Below, in pieces: positions 28,466 to 37,349 of a stretch of 64,000 nucleotides of DNA. The stretch is from Hoeflea sp. IMCC20628. GTDB lineage: Bacteria > Pseudomonadota > Alphaproteobacteria > Rhizobiales > Rhizobiaceae. The notes under the pieces are model-generated. The model ran no database searches. It was not told where the DNA came from and saw only the letters and a list, made by a program, of their open reading frames with translations. Every line of letters starts with the position of its first letter. The first letter of the stretch is position 1. The position numbers were made by a program, and so were the translations under genes. The stretch is taken from contig NZ_CP011479.1 in NCBI RefSeq assembly GCF_001011155.1, positions 2,994,501-3,058,500 of the forward strand. Reading direction: 5' to 3'.

Positions 28466-29746
28466 ATGAACGACATGAGCACAGATACAGAAAAAATGGA
28501 CGTCGCAACTCTGGTGGCCGATCTTGGCCAGCGCGCCAAAGCCGCATCGCGCGAGCTCGCCTTGGCCAACGCCGAACAGCGCAACCTGGCGCTGACCGAG
28601 GCCGCCAGAGCGCTGCGCGCCCGCGCGACCGAGATCCTGCAAGCCAATGCGAAAGACCTCGACAGCATTCGGGATAGCGGAAAGGACGCGGCCTTCATCG
28701 ACCGGCTGACGCTGACTGCCGACCGCGTTGCCGCAATGGCCGACGCTGTTGACGCGATTGCCGGCCAGGACGATCCGCTGGGCCGCATACTGGCGACGTT
28801 CAATCGGCCTAATGGCCTCAAGATTGACCGTATCAGCGTGCCTATCGGCGTCATCGCCATGATCTATGAATCCCGCCCGAATGTCGGGTCTGACGCAGGT
28901 GCGCTGTGCGTGAAGTCCGGCAATGCCGTCATTTTGCGTGGCGGCTCGGAAAGCCTGCACTCGTCGCGCGTCATCGTCTCCTGCCTGGCTGAGGGTCTGA
29001 AGGCCGCCGGCCTGCCCGAGGACGCCGTGCAACTGGTCGACACCCGCGACCGGGAAGCCGTGAAACTGCTGCTGCACTGCATCGACTGTGTCGATCTTGT
29101 CATCCCGCGCGGCGGACGCGGGCTGGTGTCACTTGTGCAGAAGGAAGCCCAGGTACCGACCCTGTTGCATCTGGACGGCAACAACCACAGCTATGTTCAC
29201 GAGAGCGCCGATCTCGAAAAAGCCGTTGGCATTGTGGCCAATGCCAAGATGCGCAGAACCGGGATCTGCGGCGCCACCGAATGCGTGGTGATCGACCGCA
29301 AGATCGCAGCCCAGCTGCTACCACGTCTGGCAGAGGCGCTTGGCGATTGCGAATTGCGCGGCGATGCAGAGGCACGGGCAATCATGCCGGAAATCACCTC
29401 TGCAACCGATGCGGATTGGGACACCGAATATCTCAGCAACATCATCTCGGTGAAGATCGTCGGCGGCTTGCAGGAGGCAATCGGCTTCGTGCAGGCGCAT
29501 TCCTCGGGGCATACCGACGCGATCATCGCAGAAGACATGGCAGCGGTGAGAGCCTTCATGACGGCGGTGGATTCCGCCGTGGTGATGCACAATGCCTCGA
29601 CCCAGTTTTCAGATGGCGGCGAGTTCGGCATGGGCGCGGAAATCGGCATCGCAACCGGCAAGATGCATGCGCGCGGGCCTGTCGGAGCAGAGCAACTGAC
29701 CAGTTTCAAATATTTCGTCTTCGGCAACGGGCAGCAGCGTCCCTGA
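28466..29746 (+). CDS. proA: Glutamate-5-semialdehyde dehydrogenase
   Basis: 426 aa, normal length. It reduces glutamyl-5-phosphate to the semialdehyde with NADPH. Visible are [19 protein letters not shown], the RGGSESLHS segment, the [13 protein letters not shown] loop, and the catalytic Cys268 in RTGICGATE, with the C-terminal [25 protein letters not shown] site precedes the ATG at 28466. Cotranscribed with proC and followed by a hairpin. Confidence 0.96.
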   Translation: MNDMSTDTEKMDVATLVADLGQRAKAASRELALANAEQRNLALTEAARALRARATEILQANAKDLDSIRDSGKDAAFIDRLTLTADRVAAMADAVDAIAGQDDPLGRILATFNRPNGLKIDRISVPIGVIAMIYESRPNVGSDAGALCVKSGNAVILRGGSESLHSSRVIVSCLAEGLKAAGLPEDAVQLVDTRDREAVKLLLHCIDCVDLVIPRGGRGLVSLVQKEAQVPTLLHLDGNNHSYVHESADLEKAVGIVANAKMRRTGICGATECVVIDRKIAAQLLPRLAEALGDCELRGDAEARAIMPEITSATDADWDTEYLSNIISVKIVGGLQEAIGFVQAHSSGHTDAIIAEDMAAVRAFMTAVDSAVVMHNASTQFSDGGEFGMGAEIGIATGKMHARGPVGAEQLTSFKYFVFGNGQQRP

Positions 29747-29755
29747 AGACCGGGG

Positions 29756-29776
29756 AGAGGAGCAACAAGCTCCTCT
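29756..29776. terminator. Hairpin between convergent proA and DUF6880 genes
   Basis: agaggagc and gctcctct make a perfect 8-bp stem with the loop aacaa, 10 nt after the proA stop. There is no clear T-tract. It may serve both strands. Confidence 0.45.
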
Positions 29777-29790
29777 GCCGGGTGGGCTGT

Positions 29791-31227
29791 CTAGTCGATA
29801 TATTTCCAGAAGCCGTGCTTCCTGCCGTGCCTGTATCTGAGCCTGGAAAGATAGGCGTCGTGGGGTTTGCCATTGCCGAAATCATCAATATGGGGAGCAA
29901 GCGCCAGGCATTCGCCGACATGCCGCGCCGCATGCCTGTAGCGGCTGGATCGGGCGCGATCGAGCGTGAAGTCGATCATCGACCGCAACAAAATGGTGGC
30001 CGCCAGCGGATGCTTGACTTGCAGGGCCTCGGCGGCCGTCGTCATCAATTCATACAGGTCACCATTGAGCTCGGTCTGCCGCGCGGTGACGAGCCTGGCT
30101 GCCTGATCGAGTGACGGCCAGTGCAAGAAGAAAGCGAGCGCCAGGTTAGCGTCGGGGAAAGCCTGGGCGTAGGTGAACGCCTTTTCCTCGGCCTCCATGT
30201 CATCGAAGTCCGGCAGACGGCGCAGGAAATCCCGCAGATGCTGGTCGTTCAGCGTTTGCTCGAAGCACATCCATCGATAGGCCTGCGCCTCCTTGCCACG
30301 CTCCAGAGCCTCGAGCGTTTCGACGCGGGCCAGGTGCCACTCGAAAGGCACGTCGCGCCGGGCCTGCGTATCCGCTTCATCCAGGGCCATCAGCGCCTCT
30401 TCTGCCCGGCCTGCGGCAAGCAGACGATTGGCGATATCCGCCGCGATCAACGGCACCTTGCGCGTGGTCTTGGGTTGCTGAGCGATATAGGCATCAACAT
30501 CGCCAAGTGCATCGGCGATTTGCTCCAGGGCAATGCGGGCGGTCAAGTTCCCATCGGTGCGGTAGATCTCGTCCTCGTGAACCGGACCTTTGCTGCTCCG
30601 CCCGATGACGTGCCGATCCTGCTCAACTGAGTTTTCCTGTGGCTCTTCGGATGACGCCACAAACAAAGTCCTCAGCTGTTCCAGCCCATCCTCGCCAAGC
30701 GCAGGCACCATCGCCGTGATCAGCCGGTCATATTGGCCATGATCATTGCCCTGTACGGCGACGAAGATCTTGTCGGCAAGCGCATCGCCATCGATACCGG
30801 CCAGTTTGGCGATGGCGCCGGCATCGATGCAGGCCTGATGGAATATTTCCATCAGGGTGCCGCTGGAATCGTCTGACCGGGCAAAGATGGAATCACCCAA
30901 AGCGAGGAACTGCCAGATTAGCTCGAAAGCTTCCGCCGGATCTTCGGGGGCAAGAGTATCGACGATCGCCATCCGCTGCGTCTCGAGATCCTTCTTCAAC
31001 GTCCTCACCTTGCGCCATTTGATGATGCTGCGGGCACGGGCAATGCTGACAAGCCTTTTGCGAATTTCACGCGCGACCTCGGCGCTGCCCTGGCTTCCGG
31101 CAAGCTCGAGACGCAATCGCCTTTTGCTAGCTGCACTCCCGGTGCTGATCTCAATCAGGAGCTCAGCAAGACGAGGCGCGCCGAGTGTCTCAAGGTTTTT
31201 TGCGTTCAATGTCTTTTTCGGTGCCAT
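29791..31227 (-). CDS. DUF6880 family protein
   Basis: 478 aa from the ATG at 31227 (MAPKKTLNAKNLETLGAPRL), where the family pattern begins; an ATG 24 nt earlier is possible. Almost entirely helical. The N-terminal part has basic helices (EIRKRLVSIARARSIIKWRK) and the middle resembles TPR-like helical repeats (RLLAAGRAEEALMALDEADT). The C-terminus carries ILLRSMIDFTLDRARSSRY and a basic tail. DUF6880 proteins are widespread and uncharacterised; a scaffold or binding role is plausible from the repeats. Single gene upstream of tRNA-Arg. Confidence 0.85.
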   Translation of the reverse strand: MAPKKTLNAKNLETLGAPRLAELLIEISTGSAASKRRLRLELAGSQGSAEVAREIRKRLVSIARARSIIKWRKVRTLKKDLETQRMAIVDTLAPEDPAEAFELIWQFLALGDSIFARSDDSSGTLMEIFHQACIDAGAIAKLAGIDGDALADKIFVAVQGNDHGQYDRLITAMVPALGEDGLEQLRTLFVASSEEPQENSVEQDRHVIGRSSKGPVHEDEIYRTDGNLTARIALEQIADALGDVDAYIAQQPKTTRKVPLIAADIANRLLAAGRAEEALMALDEADTQARRDVPFEWHLARVETLEALERGKEAQAYRWMCFEQTLNDQHLRDFLRRLPDFDDMEAEEKAFTYAQAFPDANLALAFFLHWPSLDQAARLVTARQTELNGDLYELMTTAAEALQVKHPLAATILLRSMIDFTLDRARSSRYRHAARHVGECLALAPHIDDFGNGKPHDAYLSRLRYRHGRKHGFWKYID

Positions 31228-31518
31228 GGGATGCCTGTAGAACTTCGTCATTTCAAATTGAACGCGCTATTCACGAACTGCATGCTGATTCTGAATAACT
31301 GAACAAGTCAACGCAACGAGAACGACAACCGACACACCACCGGCACGCCCGTCAGGGTTCGAAGCTCTTACTGGCGCTTGGAGAGAGCAGTACCAACTCG
31401 ATGATTATTGCATTGATGCGCCGCGCATGATGAGCTAGAAGACCGCTTGTCAGCTGCTTCGCGGCGGTGAATTCAAACCGGATTTCCGGATTGACCCCGC
31501 CCGCCAGGCGCCACGGAT

Positions 31519-31595
31519 GCACCCGTAGCTCAGCTGGATAGAGTGCTGCCCTCCGAAGGCAGAGGTCACAGGTTCGAATCCTGTCGGGTGCGCCA
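31519..31595 (+). tRNA. tRNA-Arg (anticodon CCG)
   Basis: A 77-nt cloverleaf with encoded CCA. The acceptor stem pairs gcacccg with cgggtgc; the T-arm contains ggttcgaatcc; the anticodon loop ctccgaa places CCG at 31553-31555, reading CGG codons. A T-rich stretch follows near 31618. No duplicate of the tRNA 3' end was seen nearby. Confidence 0.97.
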
Positions 31596-31685
31596 CTTAT
31601 TTCAACGAGTTATGAATTTTTTTGGCTTTTCTCGCGTTTGCAGAAGAAACCGCATAGTAACCCCCGTCCCGAGATTCACCGGCGA

Positions 31686-31802
31686 TCAGACATCACCCAT
31701 ATCGTCGTCAAACACCCGAACCAGTGACATCAATTTTCCCGTCACCCGTTTGACAATCGTCTTGTTTCGCCAGTCTCTGGCAGTGACCGAGCCACCCAAC
31801 AT
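31686..31802 (-). CDS. Candidate small protein behind the LuxR gene, 38 aa
   Basis: An ATG with a near-ideal ribosome site (AAGGAG, 6 nt spacing) begins 27 nt after the luxR-type stop and encodes MLGGSVTARDWRNKTIVKRV followed by a tail ending FDDDMGDV. It is in the right place to share the regulator's transcript. No family recognised. The strong translation signal is the main evidence; conservation is untested. Confidence 0.45.
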   Translation of the reverse strand: MLGGSVTARDWRNKTIVKRVTGKLMSLVRVFDDDMGDV

Positions 31803-31829
31803 TCGTTTCTCCTTGCCGCTCGGGTGTAT

Positions 31830-32627
31830 TCACTGTCCCGAAAGTTGCAATATGAACATTGCAAACAATTCCGATTGACTGGAAACATCGAGCTTTTGGT
31901 AGATGTGCTTGCGGTGGTTTTTCACGGTCCCCTCGGCGATGTTGAGACGTCGGGAAATCGACCCACTGGAGTGTCCACGCAGGACAAGGGCGGAGATCTC
32001 GATTTCGCGTGGTGTCAGGATGCCATCGGTCATCCGATTGAGCGTTTCATCAATCGGATCACGCGACACCTCGGTCTCCTCACCGGCGGACGTGCTGGCC
32101 GAAGCGCTCTGGTTCCAGTGCCGCTTTGCCAACGTCTGGATCACCGGCTCTGCAGCCCTGATTGAGGCAAGGTCACGGCGGCCGAACGCCGGGGCGTCGA
32201 CCGGCCGGGTGAAGCTGATGACGACGCCGGTCCAACCGGCGGGCCGGCAAACAATGCCGACTTCGTCACGTATCCCTGTTAGCCCATAATGCCGCCTGTA
32301 ATATTCAGAATTCTGGAACCGGTCGGGCGCCATATCGCGGAGCCGCAGCACGCCCTTGGTGCCTTGATCTGTTGCTGCGCTGAAAAACGGGTCCAGAAGA
32401 TACGGACCGGACACATAGGCGCCAACCACGGTTTGAGCCCGTTCCGGATCCATGTTGTGATGAAGGCAGACTGGCTTTTCCGACCCCAGATACGCAAACA
32501 CCATCAGGATGTCGAAGTCGATTATGCTCGCAAGTGCCGCTTCGATTCGGTGTGGGAAATTATCTGATCCAACCGCGCCGATCGCCTCTGCAATAGCTCC
32601 GTTCCACGCGGCAAATTTTCGGTGCAA
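31830..32627 (-). CDS. LuxR-type HTH transcriptional regulator
   Basis: 265 aa from the TTG at 32627, which has AAGGGA 10 nt upstream; GTG at 32666 would add 13 residues. The C-terminal HTH (LTPREIEISALVLRGHSSGS, then LNIAEGTVKNHRKHIYQKL) is a standard GerE/LuxR domain. The N-terminal 170 residues are a GAF-like sensor region without a recognisable autoinducer motif. It is divergent from the glutamine-synthetase-like gene with about 140 bp between, so it probably controls that catabolic operon in response to its substrate. Confidence 0.9.
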   Translation of the reverse strand: MHRKFAAWNGAIAEAIGAVGSDNFPHRIEAALASIIDFDILMVFAYLGSEKPVCLHHNMDPERAQTVVGAYVSGPYLLDPFFSAATDQGTKGVLRLRDMAPDRFQNSEYYRRHYGLTGIRDEVGIVCRPAGWTGVVISFTRPVDAPAFGRRDLASIRAAEPVIQTLAKRHWNQSASASTSAGEETEVSRDPIDETLNRMTDGILTPREIEISALVLRGHSSGSISRRLNIAEGTVKNHRKHIYQKLDVSSQSELFAMFILQLSGQ

Positions 32628-32652
32628 TTGACACCATTCCCTTCTGTTGCGT

Positions 32653-32679
32653 GCCAAACGGAGCACAATTTTGTTTGGC
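32653..32679. promoter_or_regulatory. Inverted repeat, candidate operator between LuxR and GS-like genes
   Basis: gccaaac at 32653-32659 is mirrored by gtttggc at 32673-32679 with a 13-nt spacer. It lies at the start of the LuxR gene, where an autoregulatory or shared operator is expected. Seen by eye only. Confidence 0.35.
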
Positions 32680-32691
32680 CTACTGTCCCCA

Positions 32692-32724
32692 TAGGGCTAT
32701 TCCCTTGCCCGGAAGGCAGCCCTA
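32692..32724. promoter_or_regulatory. Second inverted repeat in the same region
   Basis: tagggct at 32692-32698 and agcccta at 32718-32724, with a 19-nt spacer. It is 44 bp upstream of the GS-like ATG, overlapping the likely promoter or leader. Confidence 0.3.
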
Positions 32725-32767
32725 GTCTCGGCATATTGTAAAGAGAGCCACCCCGAGATCAAGCCAC

Positions 32768-34093
32768 ATGCCCGATAGTTTGCAAACCGCACTTCAAGAG
32801 ATCAATGCCCGATCGGTTCACGTCGGCATGGTCGATCCTGAAGCTGAGTTTCGCGACAAGCTGATAACCGCGGACAAGGCAGTGAAACTCGGGCAGGCTG
32901 GCTATCCGTTCTGTGAGGTTCTCTATTTCTGGGACATTGCCGAGAAGGCTTACAGGGATGGCGCCTTTATCGATCGTCCGGCGAAAATCTTCGCCGATAG
33001 CGTACGAAAATACCCGTTTGCCGAAAACTCCGCCCTGTGCCTCGCCGATTTCACCGGCGAGTTCGGCAAGCGCTCGCCACGCAATGTCTGCATGGCGTTG
33101 CTCGCCGAGGCGGCCGACATGGGCTTTGACGTCTATTCTGCCTTCGAGTTCGAATTCTTCGTCTTTGACGAGACGCCGGAAAGCCTGCGGGCCAAGAATT
33201 TTCGCGATCTTACCCATTTTGCTCCGGGCAACCGCACTTATTCACTGCAGACCTCTGCGCTTCACGGCGAGTTGCTTGAGGGACTCGATGAAACCATGAC
33301 GACCATGGGCATTGGGCTGGATGCCATTCACACCGAGCTTGGACCCGGCTGCTTCGAGGCACCCTTGACCTATGCAAAGGGCATGAAGTCGCCTGACGAC
33401 GCCATGCTCTTCAAGAATTTTGCCAAGGCCTATTTCTCCCGCAACGACCTGACGGCGAGCTTCATGTCTAAGCTCTCTCCGGCACTTTCCGGCCAGTCCG
33501 GTCACTTGCACGTTTCCCTGCGCGACAGTCAGGGCAATCCGGTCTTTTCGGATCCTGATGCACCCGATGGTTTGAGCCGCACGGCCAGACATTTTATCGG
33601 CGGACTTGTGCAGCTGATGCCGGAGCTGCTGGCCATGTGCGCCTCCACGGTCAATGCCTACAAGCGATTGGTGCCGGGAGCCTGGGCGCCGACCTCGTCC
33701 AACTGGGGCGTTCAAAACCGCACTGCCGCAGTCCGCGTCATCAACGATGTACCGGAAGCCACGCGGCTTGAATTTCGTGTTCCTTCGGCGGACACCAATC
33801 CCTATCTGGCCTTGGCACTTTGCCTCGGCGCGGGTCTGCACGGCATCCGCAACGGCATCGAGCCTGCCGCCGGCAGTGACGAGAATTTCTATGCAGCAAA
33901 ACCAGCCGCCGAAACCGCCTTTCCGCGCGATCTCGGCGAAGCAGCGGCGCGGCTCGACCGCAGCGCCGTGGCCCGCGACATCTTCGGGGCCGACTTCGTC
34001 GACTGGTTCGTGGCAGCCCGGCAGTTCGAATATGCCGAATATCAGAAGCATGTGAGTGAATGGGAGATCAGACGCTATCTCGGCGTAGTCTGA
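32768..34093 (+). CDS. Glutamine synthetase family protein (gamma-glutamyl-amine synthetase type)
   Basis: 441 aa, GS fold: ATP/metal motifs AFEFEFFVFDE, HTELGPGCFEA, SGHLHVSLRD, and the substrate/ATP segment APTSSNWGVQNRTAAVRV with EFRVPSADTNPYLALA. It lacks the adenylylation region of housekeeping GlnA and resembles the GlnA-like/PuuA group that ligates glutamate to amines. Neighbours are a polyamine-type importer and an iron alcohol dehydrogenase, so the substrate may be a polyamine or an amino alcohol such as ethanolamine. The latter is inference. First gene of a plus-strand operon. Confidence 0.9.
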   Translation: MPDSLQTALQEINARSVHVGMVDPEAEFRDKLITADKAVKLGQAGYPFCEVLYFWDIAEKAYRDGAFIDRPAKIFADSVRKYPFAENSALCLADFTGEFGKRSPRNVCMALLAEAADMGFDVYSAFEFEFFVFDETPESLRAKNFRDLTHFAPGNRTYSLQTSALHGELLEGLDETMTTMGIGLDAIHTELGPGCFEAPLTYAKGMKSPDDAMLFKNFAKAYFSRNDLTASFMSKLSPALSGQSGHLHVSLRDSQGNPVFSDPDAPDGLSRTARHFIGGLVQLMPELLAMCASTVNAYKRLVPGAWAPTSSNWGVQNRTAAVRVINDVPEATRLEFRVPSADTNPYLALALCLGAGLHGIRNGIEPAAGSDENFYAAKPAAETAFPRDLGEAAARLDRSAVARDIFGADFVDWFVAARQFEYAEYQKHVSEWEIRRYLGVV

Positions 34094-34135
34094 GTATCCC
34101 CAATCTTGATGTTTGACGACAGGAAGGAACACAAA

Positions 34136-35287
34136 ATGAAAAAAGGAACAGCGGACATGAGCAATCAACTCAATGACATGAAGCGCCGTTCGGTGCTCAA
34201 GGGCATGGGCGGCATGGGGCTGGCCGCTGCCGGCGCCGGATTCTTCGGAACACCACGCGGCGCATCGGCTGCCGAAAGCCTCAACTACATGTGCTGGGAG
34301 GGCTACAATTCGCCATCCATCCTCGAGCCGTTCCAAAAGACCAAGGACGCGACCATTGCGATCGATCTGATCACCGACTCGGCCGGGGGCTTCGCCAAGC
34401 TCGCTGCTGGCGCTTCGCGCGATTTCGATCTCGTATCTTCCGATAGCCCCTGGATCCAGCGCATGGGACCTGCCGGCTTCTGCCGCTTCATTGATGACGC
34501 CGATTTCGCCGAGCAATATGCCGATTTCTATCCGCAGTTTCGCGCGCCGTTCGAGCCATTGCAGTTCGAAGGCAAGGCGACCGGTCTTCCAACCCGCTGG
34601 GGCTGGGTCGGACCGACGGTCAATACCAAGTTCGACAAGCTGGAAGCATGGTCGAGCTATGCACCGGTTTTCGACAGCGCCTACAAGGACAAGATCTGCC
34701 TGCTCGATTGGGGCGACTGGCCGATCATGCCGCTGGTTCTGTATGCCGGTATCAATCCTTATGAGGAACTCGATGAAGCTGCCCTCGGCGAGGTCCGCAA
34801 GGTTCTCCGTGCGGCGTTCAAGAACACCCGCGCCATCGTCGGTGACCTCGCGGTGGCCCAGAAAGGCCTGCTTGACGGATCGTTCCGGGCCCTGATCGGT
34901 GGCGGCACCTATTGCACCTCCTCCCTGCGGCTCAAGGGCCACGATTATATCCACTCGATCGTACCTGAGCCGAAAGACGGCCTCAAACAGGGCATCATCT
35001 GGATGGAAGCCACCGGCCTCATCGACAATGGCACCAACTCAGAGGTCGCTGCCGACTTCCTGAAATATATCGTCTCGCCGGAAGTTGCCAAGCAGTTGGC
35101 AATTACCGAGGCAACCTGCAATCTGGTGCCGAACCAGAAGGCGGAAGCGCTGTTCTCCGAAGAGGAAAAGAAGGCGTTGCAGATGGACTACATGTGGACG
35201 GCCTGGGAAAACAGCCAGTTCCACACAGTCGCGCCGAACATCGACGACATGCTGGCAATCTGGCAGGAAGAACTCGCTGCCCGCTGA
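34136..35287 (+). CDS. PotD-type substrate-binding protein, Tat-like signal
   Basis: 383 aa. The N-terminus has a twin-arginine signal (MKRRSVLKGMGGMG, cleavage after ASA), so it is exported folded. The mature protein is a type-2 periplasmic binding fold: LNYMCWEGYNSPSILEPF, DLVSSDSPWIQRM, PTRWGWVGPTVNT, and IVSPEVAKQLAITEATCNLV, as in spermidine/putrescine binding proteins. The ATG at 34136 has AGGAAGGA 8 nt upstream; a second ATG at 34157 is possible. It delivers substrate to the following ABC components. Confidence 0.92.
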   Translation: MKKGTADMSNQLNDMKRRSVLKGMGGMGLAAAGAGFFGTPRGASAAESLNYMCWEGYNSPSILEPFQKTKDATIAIDLITDSAGGFAKLAAGASRDFDLVSSDSPWIQRMGPAGFCRFIDDADFAEQYADFYPQFRAPFEPLQFEGKATGLPTRWGWVGPTVNTKFDKLEAWSSYAPVFDSAYKDKICLLDWGDWPIMPLVLYAGINPYEELDEAALGEVRKVLRAAFKNTRAIVGDLAVAQKGLLDGSFRALIGGGTYCTSSLRLKGHDYIHSIVPEPKDGLKQGIIWMEATGLIDNGTNSEVAADFLKYIVSPEVAKQLAITEATCNLVPNQKAEALFSEEEKKALQMDYMWTAWENSQFHTVAPNIDDMLAIWQEELAAR

Positions 35288-35336
35288 TCCGGTCAAAATT
35301 CAAACCATCCCGTCCGCTTTCGAGCGGGCGGGGCAG

Positions 35337-36467
35337 ATGACGATAATCCCAAGCCGAGGAACGCTGCCATTGGCAACTCCGATTATTGATGCAACCTTGA
35401 TCATCAAGGATTATGGCAACGTCCGCGCGCTGCACGGCGTTTCTCTTGAAGTGGCGGCCGGTGAATTCGTCGCCCTTGTCGGGCCTTCCGGTTGCGGCAA
35501 GACTACATTGCTGAAGATCCTGGCCGGTTTCGAGGACGCGACGGACGGGCGGCTCGAAATTCAGGGCAAGGACATGGACGGGGTCCCGGCAGCAAGCCGT
35601 CCGACCCGCATGGTGTTCCAGAAACTTGCACTGTTTCCGCACAAGACCGTTGCCCAGAATATCGGCTTCCCCCTGAAATTGCAGAAAGTCGAAAAGGCAG
35701 AACTTGACCGGCGTATCGCGCGCATGCTCGAGCTGATGCATCTCAAGCCCGAATATCTCGATCGCTACCCGGCGCAACTCTCCGGCGGTGAACAGCAGCG
35801 CGTTGCGCTGGCCCGGGCCCTGATCTCGCAGCCGGGCGTTTTATTGCTGGACGAGCCAATGAGCGCGCTCGATGCCAAACTGAAGAAATCGCTACAGGCA
35901 GAGCTCAAGAAACTGCACCGCGAACTTGGAACCAGCTTCGTGCTGGTGACCCATGATCTCGAAGAGGCGATGATGCTGGCCGACCGGATTTGCGTGATGC
36001 GCGCTGGCCGTGTCGTGCAGATCGGAACGCCGTCGGATATTTATTACCGCCCGGCCAACATGTTTGTCGCAGGTTTCATCGGCGAGACGAATTTTCTGCC
36101 GGTCGATGTCAGCCACTCGGCAGGCGGTGCCGTGACGGTAAGGTCGTCACTGGTGAAGGGCGACAACGTCACCATGGCTACCGGCAATGTTTCGGAGTTC
36201 CTCGGCGACGGCAACACCGCGCTGCTGGTCAGGCCGGAAACCGTCGGCTTTGTCACGAGCGAGCCGATGCCTGACGAATGGACGCTTGACGGTGTGGTTG
36301 AAGAATACTTCATCAAGGGGGCTTCCACCCAATACCGCGTTCGTGTCGACGGATTGGAAGCGCCCGTCATCATGGACCTTCAGGGATCCATCGATCTGCC
36401 GGCGAAAGTCGGCGAGAAGGTCCGTGTCGGCTTCGAACCGTCGCGCGCCTTCCTGCTGTCGGAGTAG
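35337..36467 (+). CDS. PotA-type ABC transporter ATPase
   Basis: 376 aa. Walker A GPSGCGKTT near 48, Q-loop VFQKLALFPHKT, signature LSGGEQQRVALARAL near 148, Walker B VLLLDEPMSALD, H-loop VTHDLEEAM, then a C-terminal TOBE regulatory domain (LVRPETVGFV). It powers uptake of the substrate bound by the preceding protein. Start: ATG 35337, or the TTG at 35370 (MATPIIDATLI), which has GAGGA at good spacing. Confidence 0.94.
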   Translation: MTIIPSRGTLPLATPIIDATLIIKDYGNVRALHGVSLEVAAGEFVALVGPSGCGKTTLLKILAGFEDATDGRLEIQGKDMDGVPAASRPTRMVFQKLALFPHKTVAQNIGFPLKLQKVEKAELDRRIARMLELMHLKPEYLDRYPAQLSGGEQQRVALARALISQPGVLLLDEPMSALDAKLKKSLQAELKKLHRELGTSFVLVTHDLEEAMMLADRICVMRAGRVVQIGTPSDIYYRPANMFVAGFIGETNFLPVDVSHSAGGAVTVRSSLVKGDNVTMATGNVSEFLGDGNTALLVRPETVGFVTSEPMPDEWTLDGVVEEYFIKGASTQYRVRVDGLEAPVIMDLQGSIDLPAKVGEKVRVGFEPSRAFLLSE

Positions 36468-36470
36468 CTT

Positions 36471-37349
36471 ATGAAGACCGAAGCGAAAAAATGGAACGAC
36501 CCGGTCCTGCTTGCCGCTGTGGCGCCGCTGGCTGTCGTCATGCTGGTCTTCTTCCTTGTTCCGCTGGTCATGACGGTGATCTTGACGTTCCAGACAACGG
36601 AATATTACCGGTTGAACTGGACTTGGGATCTGAGGATATGGACGGAGATTTTTTCCAAGCCGCATTACTGGACAGTGATGCTGCGGACAGTCTGGATGGC
36701 CGTGGTCTGTGTGGTGATTTCCATTCTGATCGCCTTCCCGGCAGCCTATGCGCTGACGACACGGTTGAAGACCTACAATACGCAGATCCAGATCCTGATT
36801 ATTTTCGCCTTCCTGACCGACGCCGTACTGAAGACATTTGGCTGGATCCTCGTGCTCGACAAGCACGGCGTGGCCAATTGGCTGTTGTCCTATCTCGGGC
36901 TCGGGCAAGAGGCCGCGGACATTCTCTTCACACCGACGGGAACCATGGTCGGCATGGTCTATAATCTCGCTGTCTATCCGATGTTTACCATCTACTTGTC
37001 TCTCGTCCGCATCGACCGCGATCTGGTTCTGGCCTCCTATGACGCCGGCGCCTCCCGTGTCCGCACGTTTTTCGAGGTGACGCTGCCGCTATCGCGCCCA
37101 GGGCTTTACTCGGGTGCAGTGCTGGTTTTCGTGCTCAGTCTCGGGGCATTCCTGGAACCCAAGGTGCTGGGTGGCGGCATGAAGCCGATGGCCTCGGAAT
37201 TGATCCGACAGAGTTTCGAAACGCGGGTCAACTGGCCGCTCGGCGCGGCATTGACGATCGTGCTGATTGCCATTGGTGCGCTGACACTGGCGATTGCAGC
37301 AGCCTTCGTGTTTCGCAGCACAAAGGCGACAGGGAGGGCTGCATCATGA
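36471..37349 (+). CDS. PotB-type ABC permease
   Basis: 292 aa with six membrane helices. The EAA loop is ASYDAGASRVRTFFEVTLPL near 190, which contacts the ATPase. The long N-terminal periplasmic loop (TTEYYRLNWTWDLRIWTEIF) is typical of the PotB group. It starts 4 nt after the ATPase stop. Confidence 0.93.
   Translation: MKTEAKKWNDPVLLAAVAPLAVVMLVFFLVPLVMTVILTFQTTEYYRLNWTWDLRIWTEIFSKPHYWTVMLRTVWMAVVCVVISILIAFPAAYALTTRLKTYNTQIQILIIFAFLTDAVLKTFGWILVLDKHGVANWLLSYLGLGQEAADILFTPTGTMVGMVYNLAVYPMFTIYLSLVRIDRDLVLASYDAGASRVRTFFEVTLPLSRPGLYSGAVLVFVLSLGAFLEPKVLGGGMKPMASELIRQSFETRVNWPLGAALTIVLIAIGALTLAIAAAFVFRSTKATGRAAS

Noticed and set aside
27481-28860. A 459-codon minus-strand frame
   Set aside because: Antisense to proC and the start of proA; no recognisable domain.
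31519-31595. tRNA-Arg as an attachment site of an integrated element
   Set aside because: No integrase and no direct repeat of the tRNA 3' end was seen downstream; the nearby AT-rich block starts 8 kb away.
33242-34954. A 570-codon minus-strand frame, the longest shadow in the window
   Set aside because: Covers the GS-like and PotD-type genes in antisense; both have complete family motifs on the plus strand.
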